From Coriobacteriaceae bacterium (GTDB lineage Bacteria; Actinomycetota; Coriobacteriia; Coriobacteriales; Coriobacteriaceae), in assembly GCA_902362275.1 (NCBI GenBank), contig CABIWB010000004.1:22017-86016 (forward strand): a DNA stretch of 64,000 bases, read 5' to 3'. Each line of letters opens with the position of its first letter. Position 1 is the stretch's first letter. Below, one piece after another: positions 57,758 to 64,000 of this stretch. A program made the translations under genes and the position numbers. The notes below the pieces were generated by a model that did not search any database, had not been told where the DNA came from, and was given only the letters and a program-made list of their open reading frames with translations.

Positions 57758-57768
57758 CCTTTGTGGCG

Positions 57769-57802
57769 AAAGTCTCCGCGGGGAAACCTGCGGAGGCTTT
57801 TT
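57769..57802 (+). terminator. Terminator after ftsH
   Basis: AAGTCTCCGC / GCGGAGGCTT pair with one G-T and run into TTTTTCTTTT. Confidence 0.85.
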
Positions 57803-57826
57803 CTTTTGAGCGATATGGGGCCATTT

Positions 57827-57886
57827 GTTGATTGGGGACAGACTTAAATGAGCGTTTTCACGCATTTAAGTCTGTCCCCAATCAAC
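57827..57886. repeat. Perfect palindromic MITE/REP-like repeat
   Basis: The 24-base arm beginning GTTGATTGGGGACAGACTTA is matched by its exact reverse complement 12 bases later, with GCG / CGC in the loop. The word GGGGACAGACTTAAAT recurs near REP-type transposon elements in many bacteria, so this may be a remnant mobilised by a TnpA_REP-like enzyme encoded elsewhere. It lies between ftsH and the aminotransferase gene. Confidence 0.75.
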
Positions 57887-57946
57887 ATTGCTGCGGCACT
57901 TTGCTCGGCTAAAGCGTACAATAGCGCCTATGCGAAAGGGGAACAG

Positions 57947-59131
57947 ATGATCAACGAAACTATGCATGCTCGCGGTGCGGAAAGCTCCATCATCCGTGAG
58001 ATTTTTAGCTATGGCCTTGAGCGCAAGGCACAGATCGGTGTGGAAAACGTATTCGATTTTTCGCTGGGCAACCCGAGTGTTCCGGCGCCGGCTGCCGTGG
58101 CGGAGTCCATTAAGAAGGCCTTGGGGCTGCCGAGTGACCAGCTGCACGGTTATACGCCCGCACCGGGTCTGCCGCAATGTCGAGCAGCCGTCGCCGAATC
58201 GCTCAACCGCCGCTTTGGCACGAGCTATGAGGGCAAGGACGTCTTTATGACGGTGGGTGCCGCGGCTTCGCTCACCTGCACGCTCAACGCCGTTACGAAC
58301 CCGGGCGACGAGGTTATTGTTATCGCCCCGTACTTTCCGGAGTATCGCGTGTGGATTGAGAAGGCCGGCTGTACGTGTGTTGAGGCGCTCGCCGATGAAG
58401 GCACGTTCCAGCTGAGCGTGGACAACGTGCTCAAGGCGATCAGCGATAAGACGGCGGCCGTCATTATCGACTCGCCCAACAATCCGACCGGTGCCGTATA
58501 TACACGCGACACGCTGACGCGACTGGCCAATGTTCTGCGCGAGGCCAACGCTCAGCGCGATCCCGAGAATCCGATTATGCTCATCTCGGATGAGCCGTAC
58601 CGCGAGATCGTCTACGGTGCCGAGGTGCCTTGGGTGCCCTCGATCTACGAGAACACCGTGGTGTGTTACTCGTATTCTAAGTCGTTGTCGCTGCCGGGCG
58701 AGCGCGTGGGATGGATCCTGGTTCCCAATACGAATCCTCAGGCAGATCGTCTAATGCCCGCCGTTGCCGGTGCCGCCCGTACGCTGGGCTTCGTGTGCGC
58801 GCCGGCGCTCTTTCAGCGCGTAATTATCGACTGCGTCGATGAGCCGAGTGACGTTGAGGCCTATGCACGCAACCGCACCGCGCTTACCGACGCACTAGCG
58901 GAGTACGGCTACACCTATGTTGAGCCGGATGGCGCGTTTTACCTATGGGTGAAAGCGTTGGAGCCCGATGCGAATGCGTTTTGCGAGCGCGCAAAGAAGT
59001 ATGAGTTGCTTGCGGTTCCCTCGGACAGCTTTGGTATGCCGGGTTGGTTCCGCTTGGGCTATTGCGTGAGCTACGAAACGATTGTCAATTCGCTACCCGC
59101 TTGGAAACAGTTGGCGGACGAGTATCGTTAA
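57947..59131 (+). CDS. Class I PLP-dependent aminotransferase
   Basis: This 394-residue fold-type I aminotransferase binds PLP through K245 in CYSYSKSLSLPGERVG. Other marks are FDFSLGNPSVPAP, DSPNNPTGAVY (PLP ring stacking and Asn), and the substrate carboxylate Arg near the C-terminus (WFRLGYCVS). The substrate is unknown; it resembles aspartate/aromatic aminotransferases. The ATG at 57947 follows AAGGGGAA; an upstream in-frame extension would be read through the palindromic repeat. Confidence 0.9.
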   Translation: MINETMHARGAESSIIREIFSYGLERKAQIGVENVFDFSLGNPSVPAPAAVAESIKKALGLPSDQLHGYTPAPGLPQCRAAVAESLNRRFGTSYEGKDVFMTVGAAASLTCTLNAVTNPGDEVIVIAPYFPEYRVWIEKAGCTCVEALADEGTFQLSVDNVLKAISDKTAAVIIDSPNNPTGAVYTRDTLTRLANVLREANAQRDPENPIMLISDEPYREIVYGAEVPWVPSIYENTVVCYSYSKSLSLPGERVGWILVPNTNPQADRLMPAVAGAARTLGFVCAPALFQRVIIDCVDEPSDVEAYARNRTALTDALAEYGYTYVEPDGAFYLWVKALEPDANAFCERAKKYELLAVPSDSFGMPGWFRLGYCVSYETIVNSLPAWKQLADEYR

Positions 59132-59153
59132 AAGTAAAGCGCTCTGCCTACAA

Positions 59154-59169
59154 TGTTTTACGTGAAACG
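59154..59169. promoter_or_regulatory. parS-like site before the PHP gene
   Basis: TGTTTTACGTGAAACG matches parS at 14 of 16 positions (positions 6 and 16 differ). It is intergenic, 45 kb from the main cluster. Confidence 0.45.
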
Positions 59170-59296
59170 GGGTTTGGTGTTAAGCCGGGCCCCGTTGTCA
59201 TGGACGTTGTGTCTTTGGGATGGAGTGGTTTTACGACTATCGAAGGCTATGCGTACAATGAATATAAGCGACGGCCGTGCCAGATAAGGAGACCTG

Positions 59297-60118
59297 ATGC
59301 CCTACCTGCTTTCTTGTGACATTCATACCCATACGATGTTCTCTGCGCATGCATATTCGACCATTGAGGAGAATGTGTACTGGGCGGCAGAGCGTGGTCT
59401 GCAGGTACTCGGATCTGCCGACCATTTGAGCTCTATGGTTACGGCTTGCCCCAATGACCTGCGCAGTTACCAGTTCTTTATCAACCAGGATATCTGGCCG
59501 CGCATTTGGAGCGGCGTGCTGGTGCTGCGTGGTGCCGAGGCCGATATCGTTTCGCTGGACGGAAGCCTGTTTGGCGAGGACACTCCTGTCACGCTTGATA
59601 TTGCCGGCGATTCGTACAGCCGTCAGCATTCGCTGTTCGATTTGGTTACACGTAATTTGGATTATTTGGTTGCAAGCGTGCATAATCAGCAGATTGCTGA
59701 GGGCGCGACGCTGGCCCAGACGACCGAGATGTATATCAATGCCCTGGAGCACCCCAAGGTGTTCATGCTGGGGCACACGGGGCGTTCGGGCGTGCCGTTC
59801 GATATCGACGAGGTGCTGTTGGCAGCTAAGGCCAAGCACAAGATTATTGAGATCAACAACCATAGTCTTGAGCACGGTGTCGACACTGAGCATTGGGCCG
59901 TATGCCGCAAGATCGCCGAGCGCTGCGCCGAGCTGGGCGTGGGCATTGGCGTTTCGACCGATGCGCACATTGGCATGGCAATTGGTAAGCTCGATTACGC
60001 TCGCAAGATGCTCGACGAGATTCACTTCCCGTTGGATCTGATCGTGACGCGCGATCGCGAGACGCTGCTGCGCGAGATGGCGGCGGCCGGTGTATGCGAC
60101 CTGCGCAAGGGGATGTAG
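59297..60118 (+). CDS. PHP-domain phosphoesterase (YcdX-like)
   Basis: This 273-residue metal-dependent phosphoesterase of the PHP family has metal ligands in DIHTHT, GSADH, ADIVSLDG, VASVHN, MLGHTGR and VSTDAHIG. YcdX-type enzymes bind three metals and act as phosphatases; the natural substrate is unknown. It is monocistronic, with a terminator after it. Confidence 0.88.
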   Translation: MPYLLSCDIHTHTMFSAHAYSTIEENVYWAAERGLQVLGSADHLSSMVTACPNDLRSYQFFINQDIWPRIWSGVLVLRGAEADIVSLDGSLFGEDTPVTLDIAGDSYSRQHSLFDLVTRNLDYLVASVHNQQIAEGATLAQTTEMYINALEHPKVFMLGHTGRSGVPFDIDEVLLAAKAKHKIIEINNHSLEHGVDTEHWAVCRKIAERCAELGVGIGVSTDAHIGMAIGKLDYARKMLDEIHFPLDLIVTRDRETLLREMAAAGVCDLRKGM

Positions 60119-60138
60119 CGGAGTTTATAAACCAAGCG

Positions 60139-60170
60139 AAGGGGGCGGCCCAGGCGGGTCGCCCCCTTTC
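60139..60170 (+). terminator. Terminator after the PHP gene
   Basis: AAGGGGGCG / CGCCCCCTT form a perfect 9-bp stem with TTCTT following; it lies between convergent genes. Confidence 0.82.
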
Positions 60171-60183
60171 TTGTACCGGTGGA

Positions 60184-61632
60184 TTAGCGGCGCTCGAGGA
60201 CCGCTACGGTTTCGGTATGGTCGGTATGGGGGAACATGTCGACGGGCGTGATCTTGAGCAGGCGATAGCCTCCATCGAGGAGCTGGTGCAGGTCGCGCTC
60301 TTGAGTCACGGGGTTGCAGCTGATATAGGTGATGCGGCGCGGCTTAAGCGCGCAGGCAGCTTCGAGGAACTCGGGGGTGGAGCCGGCGCGCGGCGGATCG
60401 ATGGAAAGGACATCGACGCGCTCGTTGTTGTCGGCGGCATCTAGGATGTAATCGGTGGCATCGTCGGCTATAAACCAGGCGCTGCGGGCGAGGCCGTTGA
60501 GCTCGGCATTGCGACGTGCGTCGGCAATGCCGGCGTGGTTGCGCTCCACGCCAAGCAGCATAATACCGACGCCCTTGTCCTGGGCGGCTTTGGCTGCGCA
60601 CAGGCCGATAGTTCCACTACCGCAATAGGCATCCATGAGTACGTCGCCCTGCTGCAGGTCCATGCCGTCAATCGCGAGCTGATAGAGCAGCTCGGTCTGC
60701 TGCGGGTTGGTCTGGTAGAACGCGGTGGGGGAGATATCGAACTCGCAGTCGAGCAGCTGGTCGCGCATGCACTCGGCGCCATATACAATGCGGGTTTCCT
60801 CGCCGAGGATGGCGTTGCCGGGACGTCCGTTGATGTTTTGGGCGACGGTGACGATGTGCGGATTGAGTGCGGCGACAGCCTCAAAGAACTCCTGCGCATG
60901 CGGCAAGTCGCGCTGAGCGGTCACGAGCGTGACCATGACCTGGTCGGTACGCCAACCGCAGCGGACGACGGCATAGCGAAGCAAACCAAGATGCTTGTCC
61001 TCATTAAAGGCGGGAATATGCAGCCGCTCAGCTTCGCGTGCGATGCCGTTGAGAATCTGACGGGCGCCCGGTGCCTCGACGGGGCATTCGGGTACGGCAA
61101 CGATCTTGTGCGTGCCGCGCTCAAAGAAACCGCAACGGACGGCGCCCTCCTTGCCGGGAGCAAAGGGAGTGGCAGCCTTATGACGAAAGCCGCGCGGCGC
61201 AGGATATTTACCCGGGTCGCCCAGAGTGACGCCCATACCGCGAATGGGGTCGACGCTAATGCCCTCGCGCTCGCAAAGAGCAGCAAAAAGCTCCTCCATA
61301 GCAGCCTGCTTGGCGGCGAGCTGCTTCTTATAAGGACGATTGAGCGCCGTACACCCACCGCAAGCTTTCATGATCGAACAGGGAGACTTGGGGTCCATAG
61401 CCTTACGCGCAGACGAAACCCGATCTTTATGCGAGCGCTTGGAGCGAGTCTGAGATGCCTTATCCTCGTTCCGACGAGAGCCGGGACGCTTGGCCTTAGC
61501 CTTGCCCTTGGCCGACTTACCCTTTGCGTCCTGAGACGACTTGGATTTCTTAGAAGATTGTTTCTCCTCCGACCCCTCAGCCGCCTCTATCAAAGCACGA
61601 CGAGCCCTACGCTCCGCACGAGATTCTGCCAT
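60184..61632 (-). CDS. 23S rRNA (uracil-5)-methyltransferase, RlmD/TrmA family
   Basis: This 482-residue SAM-dependent RNA methyltransferase has a [4Fe-4S] motif CSIMKACGGC (C85, C91, C94) with a later Cys in PECPVEAP. The SAM region is DAYCGSGTIGL and the catalytic loop YISCNPVTQERDL carries nucleophile C439. DPPRAGSTPEF is family-typical. The usual N-terminal TRAM domain is replaced by an ~80-residue Lys/Ser/Arg-rich, disordered extension. The ATG at 61632 (MAESRAERR) is preferred. The exact target (U747 or U1939 of 23S rRNA) cannot be decided. Confidence 0.88.
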   Translation of the reverse strand: MAESRAERRARRALIEAAEGSEEKQSSKKSKSSQDAKGKSAKGKAKAKRPGSRRNEDKASQTRSKRSHKDRVSSARKAMDPKSPCSIMKACGGCTALNRPYKKQLAAKQAAMEELFAALCEREGISVDPIRGMGVTLGDPGKYPAPRGFRHKAATPFAPGKEGAVRCGFFERGTHKIVAVPECPVEAPGARQILNGIAREAERLHIPAFNEDKHLGLLRYAVVRCGWRTDQVMVTLVTAQRDLPHAQEFFEAVAALNPHIVTVAQNINGRPGNAILGEETRIVYGAECMRDQLLDCEFDISPTAFYQTNPQQTELLYQLAIDGMDLQQGDVLMDAYCGSGTIGLCAAKAAQDKGVGIMLLGVERNHAGIADARRNAELNGLARSAWFIADDATDYILDAADNNERVDVLSIDPPRAGSTPEFLEAACALKPRRITYISCNPVTQERDLHQLLDGGYRLLKITPVDMFPHTDHTETVAVLERR

Positions 61633-61736
61633 GAATTTAACCCCACTATTAAATAAAAGAAAAGTCCGAAGCAATTGTACCGTGCATTCAACGTGCCCGA
61701 TTGGAGGGGACGCTTATTTAAGGCCTCGAGCACGGT

Positions 61737-61883
61737 GTCTCCCGGAATGCCGACAGCCGTCGCGGTATTTAATTTGTCGCGAGTTCCGCACGAACAGGAG
61801 GCCACTTAATGTGGCCTCCGTCGTGAGCAGGACTGTAGAGCAGCAAATTAAATACCGCGACGGCTGCCGGCATTCCGGGAGAC
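61737..61883. repeat. 39-bp inverted repeat with inner hairpin (MITE-like)
   Basis: Arms 61737-61775 and 61845-61883 are reverse complements with one mismatch (starting GTCTCCCGGAATGCCGACAG). The 69-bp centre contains a perfect 9-bp hairpin, GGAGGCCAC / GTGGCCTCC. There is no protein-coding content. The layout suits a small non-autonomous element or a strong cruciform. It occupies most of the 340-bp gap 61633-61972. Confidence 0.75.
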
Positions 61884-61887
61884 AACC

Positions 61888-61916
61888 TTGTACTCCATCT
61901 CACTAAAGTGTATGAT
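61888..61916 (+). promoter_or_regulatory. Promoter of the amino-acid ABC operon
   Basis: TTGTAC (61888-61893) and TATGAT (61911-61916) are 17 bp apart, starting five bases after the inverted repeat. CACTAAAGTG and CACTTTACCTAACTAAAGTG just downstream may be operator half-sites. Confidence 0.7.
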
Positions 61917-61972
61917 TCTGAACGTTACATGACTCACTTTACCTAACTAAAGTGCCACCAAGGGGGAATACC

Positions 61973-62833
61973 ATGAATACCGATATGTCTCGTCGTCAGT
62001 TTGTTGGTCTAGCCGGCTCGCTCGCCACGGTGCTTGGCCTTGGTCTTGTCGGCTGCGGCGGTGGTGCCGGCAAGGGCTCCGCTGCTGGCTCTGCCGCGGC
62101 CAAGGATGTGAAGGGCGCTGCGGAGTCCAAGAAGCTCATGGTGGGCTTTGATAAGTCCTATCCTCCGTACGGCTTTGTGGGCGACGATGGCGAGTATACC
62201 GGCTTTGATCTCGATCTGGCCAAGGCTGTTGCCGATAAGCAGGGCTGGGAGGTCAAATACGAGGCCATCGACTGGGACGCCAAGGATACGCTGCTCAATT
62301 CGGGCGCCATCAACTGCATCTGGAACGGCTTTACCATGGAGGGCCGCGAGGACGATTACACGTTCTCCGAGCCGTATATGCTCAACGAGCAGGTGCTGGT
62401 GGTAAAGAAGGATGCGGGCATCAAGAGCTGGGACGATCTTGCTGGAAAGACCGTGATTACCCAGACCGATTCCGCTGCGCAGGATGTGCTCGAGGGCGAC
62501 CAGAAGGATCTGGCGGCGACGTTTGCCACGCTCGACACGATCGGCGAGTACAATACGGCCTTTATGCAGCTCGAGAGCGGCGCGGTCGATGCCGTGGCTT
62601 GCGACCTTTCGATTGCCCAGTATCAGCTTGCCGCCAAGCCCGATGCCTATACGCAGCTTGATGAGCCGCTGTCCAGCGAGCACTACGCCGTCGGCTTTAA
62701 GAAGGGCGACACCAAGTCGGCCGACGCCGTGACCGAGTCGCTCAAGGCGCTCTATGAGGACGGTACGGTCAAGGACCTGTGCGATAAATATGCAGATTAC
62801 GGTCTTTCCTTCGACAACTGGGTTCTGAAATAG
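61973..62833 (+). CDS. Amino-acid ABC transporter substrate-binding lipoprotein
   Basis: This 286-residue family-3 solute-binding protein has an RR signal (SRRQFVGLAGS, possibly Tat) and lipobox LVGC. The mature part begins KKLMVGFDKSYPPYGFVGDDG, followed by GFDLDLAKAVAD and NSGAINCIWNGFTMEGRED, the amino-acid-binding hallmarks. It probably binds a polar amino acid. The ATG at 61973 follows AGGGGGA. A REP-like repeat separates it from the permease gene. Confidence 0.93.
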   Translation: MNTDMSRRQFVGLAGSLATVLGLGLVGCGGGAGKGSAAGSAAAKDVKGAAESKKLMVGFDKSYPPYGFVGDDGEYTGFDLDLAKAVADKQGWEVKYEAIDWDAKDTLLNSGAINCIWNGFTMEGREDDYTFSEPYMLNEQVLVVKKDAGIKSWDDLAGKTVITQTDSAAQDVLEGDQKDLAATFATLDTIGEYNTAFMQLESGAVDAVACDLSIAQYQLAAKPDAYTQLDEPLSSEHYAVGFKKGDTKSADAVTESLKALYEDGTVKDLCDKYADYGLSFDNWVLK

Positions 62834-62938
62834 CGGCTTTCCCAGGCACCCGATTTTGCCGTTCAAACCGTCGCTTGCGTACATTTAGTACGCGGCGCTC
62901 CTCTTTCACGGCGAACTCGAGCACCTGGAAAACCCGCT
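62833..62938. repeat. Imperfect palindromic REP-like repeat, copy 2
   Basis: This copy has arms GCGGCTTTCCCAGG and CCTGGAAAACCCGCTT, with centre GCGTAC-ATTTA-GTACGC (62877-62893), related to the repeat at 2818. Its position between the binding-protein and permease genes recalls REP elements that protect the upstream mRNA so that binding protein is made in excess. Confidence 0.7.
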
Positions 62939-62983
62939 TTAGCATTGGGTTTACTGTTCTGTTGTCGCGAAAGAGAGCTTAGG

Positions 62984-63637
62984 TTGTCCATTCAGGTCAT
63001 GATGCAGATGCTTGGCCAGGGCTTCTTGGTCAGTTTGCAGTTGTTTGTGCTGACGCTGCTGGGGTCGATTCCGCTGGGAATCCCCGTGGCGTTTATGCGC
63101 ATGAGCAAAATCGCGCCGCTTCGCTGGATTGCGCGCATCTATATCTCGGTCATGCGCGGCACGCCGCTCATGCTGCAGATGTTTGCCATCTACTTTGCCC
63201 CGTACTACGTGTTCGGTATCTCGCTCACGCCCGATTCCAAGTGGACGGCGTGCGTTGTGGCATTCATCATCAACTATGCCGGCTACTTTGCCGAAATCTA
63301 TCGCTCGGGCCTGCAGTCCATTCCGCGCGGTCAATACGAGGCTGCCGAGGTGCTGGGCTATTCGCGCGTGCAGACGTTTCTGTATATCGTGATGCCGCAG
63401 GTCGCCAAGCGTATTCTGCCGGCGATGGGCAACGAGATCATCACGCTGGTCAAGGACACGTCGCTGGCGTTTGCCATTGGCGTGGGTGAGATGTTCTCGA
63501 CGGCCAAGGCGCTGGTCGCCTCGCAGGTGAGCATGGTGCCGTTTGCGATCGCGGCGCTGATTTACTGGGTCTTTAACTTTGTGGTCGAGATGCTGCTGGG
63601 CGCCGCCGAAAAGAAGCTGGACTATTATCATGACTAA
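62984..63637 (+). CDS. Amino-acid ABC transporter permease
   Basis: This 217-residue HisM/GlnP-type permease has about five membrane helices and the ATPase-contacting EAA loop (RGQYEAAEVLGYSRVQTFLY). The TTG at 62984 and the ATG at 62999 are both possible starts; neither has a strong SD. Its end overlaps the ATPase gene by 8 bp. Confidence 0.9.
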   Translation: MSIQVMMQMLGQGFLVSLQLFVLTLLGSIPLGIPVAFMRMSKIAPLRWIARIYISVMRGTPLMLQMFAIYFAPYYVFGISLTPDSKWTACVVAFIINYAGYFAEIYRSGLQSIPRGQYEAAEVLGYSRVQTFLYIVMPQVAKRILPAMGNEIITLVKDTSLAFAIGVGEMFSTAKALVASQVSMVPFAIAALIYWVFNFVVEMLLGAAEKKLDYYHD

Positions 63638-64000
63638 CTCAGTGATGAAAATCGAAAACGCGCGTAAGGCGTTTGGCGGCAATGAGGTGCTCAAGGATAT
63701 CTCGCTTGAGGTGAAGCGTGGCGAGGTCGTGGCGATTATCGGGCCTTCAGGTGGCGGCAAGTCCACGCTGCTGCGGTGTGCCACGCTGCTCGAGACACTC
63801 GACGGAGGCTCGCTCTCGTTTGGTGACCTTGCCGTTGCGACGGATGCGGGCTCGGGCGCGGTCTATGCGAAGGGCGATGTGCCCAAGCAGGCGCGCTCGC
63901 GATTCGGTCTGGTGTTCCAAAATTACAACCTGTTCCCGCACTATACCGTGATGAAAAACATCATCGATGCTCCGATTCGTGTGCTTAAGCGTCCGCGCGA
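63630..64000 (+). CDS. Amino-acid ABC transporter ATPase (partial)
   Basis: The 5' part of the gene runs off the window. The frame shows Walker A GPSGGGKST and the Q-loop FQNYNLFPHYTV, typical of GlnQ/HisP ATPases. The region between them carries an insertion-like stretch (about 70-85, TDAGSGAVYAKGD). It overlaps the permease by 8 bp and completes a three-gene polar amino-acid importer. Confidence 0.93.
   Translation, partial: MTNSVMKIENARKAFGGNEVLKDISLEVKRGEVVAIIGPSGGGKSTLLRCATLLETLDGGSLSFGDLAVATDAGSGAVYAKGDVPKQARSRFGLVFQNYNLFPHYTVMKNIIDAPIRVLKRPR

Overview
The window looks like the replication-origin region of a Coriobacteriia genome, most likely Collinsella or a close relative. This is inferred from the order gyrA-gyrB-dciA-recF-dnaN-dnaA / rpmH-rnpA-yidD-yidC-jag-rsmG-parA-parB, the high GC content, abundant GTG starts, PafB/PafC-like WYL proteins, Tat-type lipoproteins and LPxTG surface adhesin. 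I did no database search, so the genus is an inference.

Origin core (1-17.8 kb). The left arm runs on the minus strand (a GHKL ATPase gene, dnaA, dnaN, recF, a DciA-like gene, gyrB, gyrA). The right arm runs on the plus strand (rpmH to parB). Genes therefore diverge from a point near 11.2-11.4 kb. Two gaps carry clusters of DnaA-box-like nonamers centred on TGTTGAAAA/TTTTCAACA: 7831-8068, which also holds a very AT-rich stretch, and 11150-11340. Three perfect parS palindromes spaced exactly 39 bp apart sit directly upstream of parA. rlmN follows on the minus strand.

Housekeeping and surface genes (17.8-31 kb). These are ddl, a DEDDh exonuclease-DinG helicase fusion that meets a pafBC-like WYL pair tail to tail, a long membrane protein with a split and degenerate M28 peptidase fold, a small membrane protein, and a 1143-residue thioester/CnaB/LPATG adhesin.

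Integrated element (31.1-36.35 kb). A decayed 5.2-kb prophage-like element lies in tRNA-Gly(CCC). It has 45-bp att repeats, integrase, HTH and excisionase-like genes, small ORFs, a MuF head-protein fragment and a gene broken by a 9-nt G tract. It supplies a new terminator behind the tRNA and leaves the original one stranded 5 kb away. Beyond attR, and again behind tRNA-Lys, lie structured tRNA-tail cassettes. These are stacks of small hairpins, each cassette ending in another copy of the tRNA 3' end. They are the least explained structures in the window.

Metabolism and signalling (36.7-45.1 kb): purB, a TSCPD protein, a Tat lipoprotein, an OmpR-type two-component system, purC, a small membrane protein and an M29 aminopeptidase. 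Then come tRNA-Lys(UUU) and a complete 16S-23S-5S operon (46.0-51.1 kb) with no spacer tRNA.

Right part (51.2-64 kb): a tail-anchored protein, Hsp20, a WalJ-like hydrolase, the tilS-hpt-ftsH cluster, a class I aminotransferase, a PHP phosphoesterase, an RlmD/TrmA-type methyltransferase, and a polar amino-acid ABC transporter whose ATPase runs off the end. Several palindromic repeats (MITE- or REP-like) sit in the gaps here and between gyrB and gyrA.
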